The notes under the pieces were generated by a model. It did no database searches. It saw only the letters and a program-made list of their open reading frames with translations, and had not been told where the DNA came from. 64,000 nt of DNA from the NCBI GenBank assembly GCA_006386115.1, contig VFIW01000017.1, positions 396,499-460,498 on the forward strand, written 5' to 3'. The stretch is from Globisporangium splendens. Its lineage: Eukaryota; Oomycota; Peronosporomycetes; Pythiales; Pythiaceae. Each line of letters opens with the position of its first letter. Position 1 is the first letter of the stretch. A program made the translations under genes and the position numbers. Positions 23,748 through 35,899 of this stretch are shown piece after piece.

Positions 23748-26700
23748 ATGAATCGGTCGGACGACGACTTTGACGACGACGACGGGTTCGCGATCGTGGC
23801 GCCACCGCCGTCGAAAAGCGTCAAGGCGAGCAAGAAGAGCGCGAGTAGCAGCAGGTCCGTGAAGTCCAAGAAGAGCAGCAAGAGCAGAGCGCAGACCCCG
23901 CCCTCCCGCGCGCAGGACGACGATGGGTCCACAACTGACAGCGGCGACGACCAGCCGCTCTCGAAAGTCGTGCACGCCAAGGCGAAGGCGAAGAAACAGG
24001 CCAAGCAGCAGGCCACCAAGACCAGCGAACACACGGACAAACTGACAGCAGTGAAGAAGAAAAGCACGAAAGACGGAAAGGCTGCCGCGAAGCCCAAGAC
24101 GACGAAGGCGAAGCCCGCGGTAGCGAAGAAGACGTCGAAGGCCTCGATGGCGAAGAAACCTGTGCTGGTGGCGTCGGCGTCGCCGCATGAGCTTTCGCCG
24201 CGTTCGTCATCCGCTTCGTCGCCGGCGGTGTCGCAGCCACCGAGACCGTCGGGCGGCAGGATGCTGAGCGTATTTGACTTGTGCAACGACGACGACGAGT
24301 CTGCGAACGACGAGGACAACGCGTCGACGATCGGATCGGAGCCCGAGGTGCGAAAGCCACAGGTCATCGACGTGGACACCGACGACGACGTCGTCATGAG
24401 CACGCCGACGAACCACCACGACGGCGAAGAAACGAACTCCACCGCGGGCGACGACAACGAGTCGGAGCAGGACGAAGGATGGTCCGACCACAACCGCTGG
24501 TACTGCAACATCTGCAAGGTATGCTGTTGGTGACTGTACTCAAAATGCCTGCCTCATTGACGAAGCAACTGATGGTTCTCATGACTCTGCCGTTGTTTTT
24601 CTATTACCATAGGACGGTGGCGAGTTGTTGTGTTGTGATCGGTGTCCACGCGCCTTCCATATGAGCTGGTACGCTTTATTTTTCGTTTGACCATGCGCTG
24701 TTCTATGTCCGGACAATGCTAACTTTTATTGTGTTTAATTTAGTTTGGGCATGGGGGAGCAAGCGATTCCCGATACGGAGTGGTTTTGCAAGATGTGCTC
24801 GTACGTTTTCAATAATTCTTGCTGCGCCATGGCTTTTAATTTGCAATGTGTAGAGCTTATTGGCATATATGTCTGTGTGTTCTTTCTTTTTTCCATAAAC
24901 TCATAGTGAATGTCTGGATCGTCGTCGTGCGAAATCGGAGAAAAAAGAAAAAGCTCGTCTGATGCGCGAAGCCGAGAAATTGGAGCGCGATGCGAAGAAA
25001 CTGAGGCTCAAGCACATGAAAGAAGAGATGCTCGCCAAGAAATCGGTCGAAGCGATCGAATCGAAAGCGAAACGCGTGCTCGAGATGCAGGATCGCATCC
25101 TCAGTCGCAAGAAAATCAAATACAAAGACAAAGAGGAGGAGAAACTCGGCAAACTCGCTGAAAACCTCGCGCAATCGGTTCGTGACGCCAAAGAAAAGCT
25201 GGACAAACTTGAAAAAGAAGACGCGGCATTGAAGAAAAAGGTATGTTTTATGTGACAGGAAATGTGACACTGGAATCATCATTTTTGTTTAACGAGAATG
25301 CGTGCATGTGGAAAAAAATAGGAGGAAGCGCTGAACAAAAAGAAAAGGGGAGCGGACGACTTTGCATTTACGGACGAGAAAGACAGCACCATGCGCAGTG
25401 AGAAGCCAATGTACGTTGTCTGTCTGTCTTGAGTCCCGTCAGCTCACAACATATCTGAGCGACTGTGCATTCATCATTTTTGCTTTGTTTACATTGTTTA
25501 TTTCTTGTACAGTCCGGCCGAATGCAGCTTTGGTGATGTGCCCCCACGTCATGTCGGCGAATTGTTATCCGTGTGGGATTCGATCTACTCGTTTAGCGAA
25601 ATTCTGAAGCTGTCGTCGATTACCGTGGACCAGTTCAGCGCTGCACTCGTGCACCAGGAGCACACCCCTTTGATGTCGGAGGTCCACATGTGCCTGCTGG
25701 AGTTGGTGCTCGAAGATCGAGAAGACGAAGACTACATGTCGGACGATGAGAGCGCGATGGACGAGCGGGAGCGATATCGCTACGAAGCGCAGCATGCGCC
25801 GCTGACGGTCGGCGTCCCAACACTGTCGATGCTCAATTCGCTTTCCTGGCCATCAGTTCTTTACAACCTGATTGTCGCGGTGCCTCGGTATACAGCGCAC
25901 GCAACCGAGTCGTTTCGCGATGCTGTCACTGCGTTGTACAACACGGAGTACCCGAAGCTCGCTGTAGGTCAGAAGTTGTCGCTCTTCAAGTTTTTGGTGA
26001 GCAAAACGTTCAGCACGGAGAAAGTGCGTCAAATGCTTGGGAAACACCTTGGCGAAACGATTCAAGCGTCGAAAGAGTTCAACCGAGCGGTCTTGCAGGA
26101 CAAGAAGGTGGCGCTGGAAGACGAAAAGAAGTTGCGCGAGAAACAGAAAGCCGAATTAGCAGGTCTGATGGAGAAAAATAAAACGTCGGTCAAGTCGTGG
26201 CTGAAGGGCGACAAGAAGAACGGCGTCTCGAATGGCGGAGATGCCGAATCCGCTGACGAACAAGAAGAGGATGGCAAGAGCGATGCCGGAGGTGCGACAG
26301 GAGGGTCCGCGAGTGACTCAGATTCAGAGGACCTTGCGTACAGTGAAGATGTGTTGGCGAAGAGCGAAGAAGAGCTAGAAAAGCTGCAGTCGGAAGAGCT
26401 GATCTCTCGCCATGAATATTTATCTCGAAAGAAGGACATCGAGAAGCAGCGCGAGCGATTACGGAAGAAAGCGGACGAGCAACTGCGCAAGCAGCGACTC
26501 CAAGAACAGATGGAACGGAAACGAGTCGCAGCGAAAAAGGGAATCCAAGAAGGACTGATGTCGAAAGACGAAGCGCTTCTTCGCACAGCGATCGAAAAGG
26601 GAAAAGAGTGCAATCTTCCAGAGCGCATCATCGTGTCCGCGACCCACGTATTGGAGATTTTGGAAGCCGAAGCGACGAGAGAGGAGGAAGCGAATGCGAA

Positions 26701-28734
26701 AAAACGAAAGTTTAACGAGATGATCCGCAGCAGTTTTGTGCGCACGGAGCCGCTTGGGCGGGACCGGAACCAATGCCGATACTGGATCCTGCATGGCGAT
26801 CAACAGCGTCTGTATATTGAAAAGCCAGGAACACCGGAGAAGCTCAAATTGAAGTATGACTCGGTCAACGGAACTGATCACACAAGCATTAAACCAGAGC
26901 GAGACCTGGAAGCAAGTAACGAACCCGTGTGGTATTGCTACACAGCAGAAGCCGAGATTACGGCGCTTATCGATTCACTCGATACCAGAATTGGCCGCGA
27001 AGCTCAGCTCAAGACTGCGTTGACCGACAACTTCGACTTGATCACGAGCGACATGCCGATGTCGAAGCCTGGTCTTTTGATTTCTGATCTTCTCAACGAT
27101 GACAGTGCGTACGGGAAGAAGCGCCAGCGGAAAGAAACTGGAACCGCGAATGACGCTCCGGTTGATTTCCTGGCGTGGCGAAATACCCGCAAGACGTGGC
27201 GAAAGAAGCCCCACACCAATGTTGATGTGGATTCGTTCCGTGAAGATCTCATGGAAGTCGAGTCGTGGTTGTCGAAACGACTTCGCGAGCATGGATCCAA
27301 TTGGCACGATCGGGCTGACGATGGACATGTCGAATGGCTGAAGAAGATCAAGACGGTTGATGACGTGAAGGGTCTCATTGCTCCTCTGCTTGCGCTTGAA
27401 AATGAAGTGATGTCCTTCCAGTTGAAAGCACAGAATTTGGCTGCTGGGGGCCAGAGCACCAATGGACAAGAGTCGAGCAAAGCAATCACCAGCACATCTA
27501 TGGGTGAAAACGGAAAGTCTGGGGATAACGATAAGAGCGATGACGAAGATGAAGACGAAGACGAGCTCGACGGCGACGACGGATCCATTTTGTGGCCATC
27601 CACGCAGTGCAGGAATCGATGGATCGACGAAGTCAAGAAGGCACGCACGATTGCCACTTTGTCTGTTGCGCTCGCCTCTTTTGAGCATAGATTAGAACTT
27701 TTCGGACTATCCGAAGCCGCCGTTGTGGACCAAGGCGTGAGCACACGACGTGCGAAGACGGAAAAGGAGAAGCGATCACGGAAAGAGCGTGCTGCGAAGA
27801 AGCAGCAACGCACGGAGGAGGAGGACGAGGAAGAGGAGGAAGAAGAGGCTGAAGCCATTGTCACTCGCGACTCGAATGACGAATGGGAAGAAGACTGCTA
27901 CATTTGCACAGAAGGCGGTGAGTTACTCTGCTGCGATGGCTGTCCGCGCGTCTTCCACTACACTTGCGCTGGCCTTCGCCGGATCCCGAGGGGTAAAATA
28001 TTCTGCCACGTCTGCGATCCTTCGGTCAAACCTGTTTTCCCTGTGCCAAAGACCATGGGAACCCGAAGTACCAGCAGCATCGACAAGCGAAAGGATTCGT
28101 CCGCCAGTAACCTTGATGCCCGAACAACTTCGAATGGAACCGCTAGTGCGGAAAGCGATCGCGCCCCTACAGCAGCACCTGCTGATCAAAGCAGCACGAC
28201 GCCTGAATCGCCCACGCCGGCGAGGACAGCGGAAGATCAGTGGGACGTGGACTGTAGCGTGTGTGGATTGGGCGGTGAATTGCTTTGCTGCGACGGTTGC
28301 CCGCGTGCATTCCACGTCGCATGCATTGGTCTCGAGGTAAGAATAGTTGTCGAATTTGGCACCAACTGTGTGAGATGCTGAATTGTTGTTCTTGATGTGC
28401 GTGCGCGCTGGGTTTATGCAGGCGATCCCGGACAGCGAGTGGTTTTGCAACGAGTGCAATTTGCAGACGTGTGGCGTGTGCAAAAAGAACAAGATCCGCT
28501 TGGACTCGCATGTGATCTGTGGTTCCGAAGACGGCACGAAGGGCTGTGAAGGCGTTTTCCATCTGGTGCGTTGCTTGTTCTTTTTTTTTCTCTTTCTTTA
28601 GTGCTCGTGAGCTGGTGGTCTCTTTTTGGACTCACACGTCTGGCATGATGGTTGTATAGAAATGCGCCAAGCTGAGTGCTGTGCCCGAAGACGACTGGTA
28701 TTGCAAGAAATGCCGGAGTTCTGTGTCAAAGTGA
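23748..28734 (+). CDS. DDT/WHIM chromatin-remodelling subunit with four PHD fingers
   Basis: Eight exons, all phase-consistent: 23748-24518, 24613-24668, 24744-24800, 24907-25240, 25322-25410, 25513-28336, 28422-28565 and 28660-28734; predicted 1,449 residues. Order: a Lys/Ser-rich acidic N-terminus with nuclear-localisation-like runs; PHD1 (about 251-295, ICKDGGELLCCDRCPRAFH), split over three exons; a charged coiled coil; a DDT domain (about 440-500); WHIM-type segments (WPSVLYNLIVAVPRY; GRDRNQCRYWIL); PHD2 (about 1228-1268); PHD3 (about 1348-1388) and a longer PHD4 finishing at YCKKCRSS. This is the architecture of ISWI partners such as ACF1/WSTF/RSF1/BPTF, which read histone tails and bind the remodeller ATPase through DDT/WHIM. 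No bromodomain is visible. The start ATG follows a microsatellite. The exact orthologue is uncertain. Confidence 0.87.
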
Positions 28735-29087
28735 TAAATTGCTTTCAACAAGGAAAGGCTACGAGAAAGTTTCGCTTTCTTGAAGACGACTGGACGAAAT
28801 TGAAGAAGAAAATGCAACGTAGAGATGGCGAGAGAGCGCATGGATAAAAAAACAGTATTGAGGGCGACAGAGCAACAAATTGTCAAGAGGCTTGCGTGCC
28901 AGAGCAGCCGGAGTATATATACGTGCTCTTATATCAACCATCCGCGCATGCATTGCTCTTTTAACTGCTTGTGCCTATTTGCTTTGATTCAAGACTCACT
29001 TTGCTTGCCTTCCGACAGGGTCATCGAGTTCTCCTTCTGCGACGGCGAGCCAGTAAAGATTTGGTGCCAGTGTTCAGCGATGCAAGA
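28735..29087. other. Short convergent intergenic region
   Basis: Shared 3' flank between the PHD-finger gene and the minus-strand glycosyltransferase gene. No coding exon is seen; it probably holds both polyadenylation regions. Confidence 0.5.
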
Positions 29088-32000
29088 TCAGCGGTACTTG
29101 CTTCGAGCAAACACTTTCATTTGCTGACGAATGGCGCGCGTCTGGTTTTCATTGCGCACAGCATCGGCAATGCTTTGGATCCACAAGTCGGTCCACTCAG
29201 GGTCTTCCTCTAAAAGCACACAAGCACATCTGCTGTCACCAAGTCGCCATCACATGGCATTGCTGCAGTTGGCCAATAGCGTGCAAATTCTTACCGATCG
29301 TTCTGCTTCGTAGTGGTCGAGGTCCGAGATCAAACGCATCACACGTTTCTGGCAACGCCGAGAGCTGGAATCGACTGGTGATCGGAATCGCGCCGTACGC
29401 CATCGCCTTCATGAGTGACACGGAGCTGGTCTCGCTGAAGGTCGTCGGGTAGAGATAAAACCCTGCGTTTGCGTACCCAGCTGCGAGTTCGTGATGCCCA
29501 ACCAAGCCGACGTAGTGGACGCCAGGCAGCGTCTCAATCAGTTGCTCCAGCTCTCGCTTCCATGTGTCAAACTCCGGTAAATTGGTCCTTCCCCAATTTT
29601 CAAACGCGGCTGTGAATCCATAGTAAATGGTCAAGTTGGCGTCTGGGATCGCGGCGCGAATGCGTGACCAGTTGCGGAGCAGCGTATCGAGTCCTCGACT
29701 GGGCGTGCTGCCGTACACAAAGTTGGATGCACAATTCGGACCGTCCCCGTGGACGAAATACTCTGGATCGAGCGCATTGGATGTCACGATGACTTTGTGT
29801 TGAACCATCGCCGGAAGCAGCGATGCGTGAAACCTGCTGACGCAGAAGATGCCGTCGACCATGTTCGTGAGCAGCTCCGAACGCAAAACTTCTTCCGAGG
29901 GAATATCGTGCAGCCACAAGTAGCGAGCGCGAGCGTGTTGGCCAGTGACGAGCGATGCATGGTAGCGCCAGGCAATGAAGATGTCAACGGACGGATCTTC
30001 GGGGTCGTACGCATAATGCGGATACCATGCGACTCCGCAGTACGTACTCGCAGTCCCAGCGTCGTCATGACGCGTGAGATCCTGAGGTGGTGGATCGCCA
30101 TAGACTTCCACCCAATACCCGAGTTTGCGCAACTCGGCCGACAAGAACACGACCGCTTCCTCGGATCCACCGAGACCGTTGCACAACGACGACGGACCCC
30201 ACGCACCCCACCACGAGCCCCCATACTCGTGGCAATACAGTGCAATCACGCGTTGGCCTCGCGGTCGAGACAGTTTCGGAAAATGCACACCTGTACTTCG
30301 GAAATCAGCATGACTCTCCGCGCAAACCGTTCGGAGAAGCAAAGCGTCCGCGGATGGATACATCTGCTGATCTGCATACAGAGATACCAAGTTGTACGCA
30401 GCGCGAAAGAACTGTGGATGGTTGACGAGAACACCTTCAATGACTTTGATGGCTTCGATGGAGCGGCCAGTCTTGGACAACGCGTAGCTGTACTGCAAGT
30501 ACGCCTTCTCTTGAACCTCACCGCCTTCGCTGTCGTTGTTGCTGCTGTTGTGCACCACACTGGAGGCAAACAAAATGGCATTGTACGATTTGAAAAGTTG
30601 CACGACATTTTCAAAGTCCTGAGTGCTGAAAAGCATTTCGAGGAGCTTCCTGACGGCGGTCACATTCGATGGCTCGAGTCGCAGAACGTGCTGAAGCTGT
30701 ACACGAAAAGCGCGCATACAACACAGGCACAGGACGAAAACACAAGCGGTCAGCTAGTTCTACTGCTCTCATGTCGAAGTCCCGTCAACATGATGTACCT
30801 CGGCCACAGCGTCGTGGGTACGCCCTAGACTGGCATACACATGGCCCGCATTCAAGTGGTAAAGTGCCGTGTCTGGCGATTCCTGCACGGCTCTGCGCAG
30901 TAGTGATTGCGCGAAATCAACATCTCCGCACGAAAAATATGACGCACCGAGCAAATGCAGTGCGTCCGCATGCTTTGGGTTGACCTGTAAGACCATGAGA
31001 TAGTAATACTGCGCTTGTCCCATTCGGCCGTCTTGATGGTGCACGATTCCTCGCTGAAGAGCGCGTTGCAGCCGTAATTCGGTGTTTGCCTCGACGGCAA
31101 AATCTTGCGAGGCTTCAGGATTGACAAGCGCGTGGAATCGCTTGCCTTTTCGACACTGGGGAAGCATTCGATGCGTGAGATCGTGCGTGACTTCATACGA
31201 CGTCTCAAGGTTCAGTGTCGTGCGTCTGCTATCGAAAAGCGGCGACGCGAGTGTTTGGGACGCGAGTTCATGGCGAATTCGTCGTACAAGTGCTGGATTA
31301 TGAGCCAAGGTGACCGCCAGGTCTTCGTACTCTTTCACAGAGTGAGGAACGATCTCTGGAAATGGAATCGGGTTGTGGGCCAGTGACCCAGCGACGCGGG
31401 ATGGGAATGCATCTCCCCAGAACGTCACGATGGGAACGCGTGCCCAGAGAGCATCAGATGCCGTGGAATGCGCATTGTAGACGAAGGAGTCGAGGAAAAC
31501 GTCGGCGAGCGTCAATCGCGCCATGTAGCGGCTCTTATCTTCACGTGCGGCGAACATGATCCGCGATGGATGGATACCGCGCGCCAAAGCTCCGCGATAC
31601 AACGTGTCCATGATGGTCTCGCCGTCATAGCTGCTTGGTTCTAGCAACCACACCACGCTCCCTGGGACTCGATGTAGGATCCGCATCCACGTGAAGAACG
31701 CGACAGGCTCGTATTTGTTGATAGTGTTAAAGTTGCAGAACACGATCGCAGCATCGGGCAAGCCACAGTCGGATCGCCTCGCCAGTGGACACGTTGGCAG
31801 CACAAATCGACGCCTCTTGTCGTCTTCGTCATCACCAGCACCGTCGTACATAGCGGCATCGAGGCAAGGCTCGTTGTTTTCCAGTTCGTACAGGTTGGCC
31901 TGGTAGGTGTGCGGCAAGTACACGAGTTGCTCCGACATGGATGCCTGCGCTCGCTCAGGTGGCACCACGAAGCGGTCTGCGATGACATAATCGGCGGAGC

Positions 32001-33346
32001 TGGCACCAGAGGTGCCAGGGTACCCCAGGTAATTGACGATAATCGGACTTAGCTTCAGCGCTGTGATTCCCGACCGTGTCCCTGTTGTGTACACCATGAG
32101 GTCGATGACGATGTCCACTCTGTCGAGGGCAATTTGCTGCGACGCCTCGAGATCCGACACGTCAGCGATGCCGCGAAACACTTTGCACGCCGACATTGCA
32201 CGCGCGCCACTCGGATCCATCGTCTTGGCCGTAGGAATAGCAGTTGCGCTGCACAAAGTCTGAATTGTGGTTTTCCAGAAAGCCGAGAATGAGCCGACCC
32301 ATGGGATGATCTCGGAAATCGTAGCTCAGGTATCCGATTGTTAATCGCTTTTGCGGCCTCGTCGGGAGCAAAGATGGTGCTGCGAGCGTTAGCGCACACG
32401 GAAAGAGTTCGAGGGTGACCGGCTGCTCATTGCGTCCCGCCGTCGCGACAGCAACTCGCTTTCGGAAAGCGCCAGAGACTCGAAGCAGCGTTGAATCAAA
32501 CGGATACAGGGATGACCCAGTCCCAACCGCAGTAGTTTGCAACTCGTGCTCTATGCTTTGCACCAACCGATCGTGCAAGTCTTCAACGCCGTTCCAGAGG
32601 CAGAGCACGCGTTTGGTCATGACCACATGCGCCACCTCGAGCGCACCATTGGGCTTGAGCGTATGCATCTCCTCAAAGATCGCAAGCGCTTCCGCAGCAA
32701 ACCCTTCCTTGAGCAGGAAATTTGCTTTGTTTGTCATCACCTTGAGACGTTGACTCGCGGAGTTTGCGTTCGCGATTGCAAGGTCGTGGTGCTTGAGCGC
32801 GAGCTCGAGGTCCCCACGTGCATAGTAAATCAGTCCGAGATCCAAGTGCGCAAACACGTGATTGGGCTCGAGCTCCAGCGCTCGATGAATCAACGATTCG
32901 GCCTCTTGGTATTCCCGTATCGCGAAAAGCGCCGATGCCTTGTTGTACAGCGCCGTGACATGGAGCGGAGCTGCTTGGAGTGCGACATCAAAGAAGGCAA
33001 TGGCTTCGAGACAGGACGCCACGCTTCATGGATTCCGACTGCGCACGACGTGCCCGAGGTTGGTCTGAATGTCGGCGTAGGTAGCGGTGTCTTTGGTCTC
33101 TGTCGCGACGACAGCGCCGCACTCAAGCGCCACCATCGCAGCGTGTTCGCCATGCCCATGGGCATCCGACTTTAAAAGCAGCCACCCGAGGTTGTTGTAC
33201 GCTGGCGCGAGTGGGTACGTGTCGATCGACTGCTGCAGCAACTGGATGGCGTGGGGAGTATTGTTGGCTATAGCGGCGATGGCGTCGTTGTACAGACCCA
33301 AGGTCTGCAGTGCAAGCTTCAATTCATCCTCTGGTGTGTAAATCAC
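29088..33346 (-). pseudogene. Giant TPR-GT41 (OGT/SPINDLY-like)-TPR-GT4 glycosyltransferase, disrupted copy 1
   Basis: Minus-strand exons 30799-33346, 29295-30696 and 29088-29209. The 102-bp intron 30697-30798 and the 85-bp intron 29210-29294 keep phase. Order: TPR repeats; a GT41 catalytic region (RLTIGYLSYDFRDHPMG, VNYLGYPGTSGASSADYVIADRF, YLPHTYQANLY, then FCNFNTINKYEP and REDKSRYMARLTLADVFLDSFVYNAHSTASDAL in short blocks); more TPRs; and a GT4 glycosyltransferase (GGSEEAVVFLSAELRKLGY, TYPTTFSET-like FYLYPTTFSETSSVSLMKA), ending ARSKYR. Such proteins transfer sugars to protein Ser/Thr (GT41) and probably to glycans (GT4). Two defects exist: TGA at 33026-33028 between TPRs, and a frame change near 32190-32230 within the GT41 domain. 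The 5' end is not found and abuts retroelement-like sequence. Could be a gene with sequence errors, but both defects recur in copy 2. Confidence 0.75.
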
Positions 33347-33739
33347 TGCGTGGAAGGACGATCGGAAAGTACATTGGTCGACAAGGATTTGACTTCGGGA
33401 GGCGGCAAGTGTTCGTCTCTTGGTGCATATGCGATCATCGGTGCGGAAAAGACCGAGAGCACCAAGGGAAGAACACTGTGGTGGAAAAGATGTTTGCCAT
33501 GGGTGTCGTAGATCCAGCAGGTGTTGAAACGAAGTTCATCACCAGGAAGAAGCTGTGGAAGTTCCTGAGAATCAAGGCCAAGGCAGAAGATGAACCTGGT
33601 TTCGTGTTGGTCTTGTCTAACCAGATGACGATCGGGAGGAAGAAATCGAGTCTTCTCCAGATGACCGTTCGAATCTCAAACGAAGCGAAGCGAAACGTTC
33701 GTCGTCCACAGCCCTCTTGAATGAACCTATGCGGAAGAA
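30939..33739. repeat. Left arm of 2,801-bp inverted repeat
   Basis: Reverse complement of 37958-40758: every paired coordinate sums to 71697, so no indels separate the arms. I noted three single-base differences (left 32015, 33692 and 33708). The arm holds the 5' part of the TPR-glycosyltransferase gene plus about 390 bp of retroelement-like sequence. Confidence 0.93.
33350..33720 (+). mobile_element. Possible LTR-retroelement coding fragment (left copy)
   Basis: A plus-strand frame ending at 33720 contains TRKKLWKFLRIKAKAEDEP followed by GFVLVLSNQMTIG, reminiscent of polyprotein segments of oomycete LTR elements. The family assignment is an impression, not a match. It is repeated, inverted, at 37977-38347 in the right arm. 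Confidence 0.35.
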
Positions 33740-34370
33740 TGTAAGAGGATATCCGAGACAGCCTCAAACACGGCACGCACGCTTGCGCTTGAAGAGGAAG
33801 ACTTGAGGGGAACTTGGCAAAATGCAACTGAATTGAAATGAGCTTATGGTTCCTGACACTACATGTAAAACACCACTAGGGCTCCTAGAGGTTTTGTAAC
33901 TAAAACCTAAACATGCACAATAAAACCTATGAATCTGATATATAAAACCTTGGGTACACTGAGGTTGAACCTACGGGATCTCCTGGAAACTTGAACTTGA
34001 AGTCCTGTGGAAAATTCCCTGCAAAGTGATTGGCTACAGCCACTCACTTCAGGTGGCAGAGACACGTTGGTCTCATCACCAGTGCAGTTTCCCAAGTAGG
34101 AACCATCACTCAGTACTTGATTAGTGCATGAATGTCATCACTCTGTACTGATTAGTGTATGTGAACAACATTCTGCATTGATCAGCACAGAGAGCGCTCG
34201 TGACGTGATGGGATGACGTCACATGTGCATGTGGGGACTGTCGTACTGTAATCCCTTTGTTATTTGTCTCTCCACAATGCACACTGAAGGTGGTGTGAGG
34301 CACACTAAATCTGGGAACAGATCCACCTTCATGTAATGGCTAGGTATAGCCCATTACATGACTACCCGTG
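33740..34370 (+). repeat. LTR-like repeat, left member
   Basis: Begins with a 41-bp block (33751-33791) identical to 37050-37090. It then resembles, with many differences, 37093-37500 in the same orientation: shared landmarks are ttgggtacact, gatgacgtcac, a cacaatgc block and an end containing catgtaatggc. A perfect 8-bp hairpin, tgtaatgg/ccattaca, lies at the end (about 34332-34358). Probably diverged LTRs of related elements. Confidence 0.5.
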
Positions 34371-34782
34371 CGCCTTATCGCTGTTAGCCAACTTGGCTCG
34401 ACGATGACAAAGAAGATTGTAAAATGTGCCGCACGAGAGCTCCTCTGAGCGCCTTGGTGCGTTTTCGCACAGCCGAGTGAGCGCGACCATGTGTGCCTGA
34501 ACGAAGGTCGCATCGCTCGCTGCAACAGCGATATCGGAGACCCGCTGACCATCCGGGATGTGGCCCTTGTCTGTGAGGCGGCCATCCAGGTATGCAATGA
34601 CTGATTTTGCTCTGGTGTAGCGCATACGGTGATCTTTCTTCACTTCTATGCGATGGTTCAAGAGCCGATGAGGTCGGATTCCTCTGTTTCTGTCGCCGAA
34701 GTACCAGAGATCCCACATTGTCGTGAATGGTGTAAGGGTCGACGGTACCATAATGGTACAGTGTACCAATATTTCGGTACAT
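34362..34782 (-). mobile_element. Crypton-associated C-terminal domain fragment
   Basis: An open minus-strand frame with TTMWDLWYFGDRNRGIRPH and MRYTRAKSVIAYLDGRL resembles the GCR1_C-like DNA-binding region often attached to Crypton recombinases, or encoded by related oomycete repeats. It lies downstream of the recombinase remnant on the same strand, so it may be the tail of the same element, separated by about 300 bp of degenerate sequence. Confidence 0.4.
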
Positions 34783-35083
34783 CGGAATGTTGGTAAATGT
34801 TTACGACATCTTTAGGAATGATTGTATGTTTATGCATAGGTAAAGATAGGACGGGAATCCAGCTGTTATACCAGAAGCCATCCTGTCCACAAAAAAGGAA
34901 GAAAAATCAGATATGAGAAAATCCAGTAAAAGATCCAGTAAAAGATCAAGTAGCGCGCAAGCGAAAGAACATGAGTAGGAAGGGCCCAAGGGAGCCAAGG
35001 ACGAGCGACGAAGTAGTTGAGTTTTTTCTTAAACAGTTTTCTCAATCTCACTTCTCAATTTACCATCAAACACATAAGCCTCC

Positions 35084-35893
35084 TTACAGATCGCCTTCGT
35101 GGCCTTGCTCCTCGATGACTAGACAGTCTTCAGACCACTCCATATGCTGCAGCATGATGGCGTCGACGGAATCGGATCGGCTCATGAGATTCCACATAAC
35201 GACAAAGTAGCACCACGAAAACACAGTAGATGGCCACGTCTGCGAGCAAGAATCGGGCGTTTGCTGCATGAGCTTGATCGCCAGCAAAGAGTATCCACAC
35301 GACTTCAAATGCCGCTTGCCTTCCTTAACCTTCATCAGTCCACGTTTCTTTGAGTCGTTGAGCAGTTTTTGATACCCATCAAGTGTTGACTTTAACTCAG
35401 TGTTTAAAATTGGATCAAGTTCGAGCTAGTTTTGTCTGTACAAATCGACCAATGCACTGCGGTAGCCAAAAACGCATGATGCTGACATCGGAAGCTTGTC
35501 GTTGCCCACGGTGGAGTTCCCGTCACACTGCCATGCAGGAGCGCAAATGTGGCCAAAGAAGGCGAGGACCGCGTCCTTGTTAATTGGGATTCGAATGGCT
35601 TGTAGATCGTCGTTTAGTGTTTCCCGGTGGTGCGTGCGAAGCCAATCTGTCATCACATTGACCTTGCGCTGGTACGTCTGCTTCATACTAGGGCAGGCTC
35701 GCCTCTCCGTCAGCTTCTGAGCGACATCAACTGCGCCGCTGTCTGCAGGCAGGTCGCCTGCCGTTCTTTTCCGCCCACGTGGCATGCTCGTGTGCGACTG
35801 AGTTCTCTCCTTGTGCTGTGAATGTTGAGGGCGCGTTCTTATTTTGGCCAATGGCAATGAAGGACTTGTGTGTGATGCATTCGTATCACACAT
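35084..35893 (-). mobile_element. Truncated Crypton tyrosine recombinase (DNA transposon remnant)
   Basis: One frame of about 270 codons, interrupted by a single in-frame TAG near 35426-35428, reads as the N-terminal two thirds of an oomycete Crypton tyrosine recombinase. A core-binding region is visible (YQRKVNVMTDWLRTHH; AVLAFFGHICAPAW), then KEGKRHLKSCGYSLLAIK and the strongly Crypton-like MWNLMSRSDSV with IMLQHMEW and IEEQGHEGD, which includes the first catalytic Arg context. The frame stops at TAA just after this. The later catalytic box (HxxR and the nucleophilic Tyr) is absent, so the element is dead. It lies in the spacer of the inverted repeat. Confidence 0.7.
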
Positions 35894-35899
35894 GGTGGT

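Noticed and set aside
23210..24517. A 435-codon minus-strand ORF
   Set aside because: Antisense to the Lys/Asp/Ser-rich first exon of the PHD gene; its Ser/Phe/Leu/Val-rich translation is a codon shadow.
29210..33346. Introns to explain the TGA and the frame change in the glycosyltransferase gene
   Set aside because: Homology continues directly across both sites with no sequence to spare; only 30697-30798 and 29210-29294 behave as true introns.
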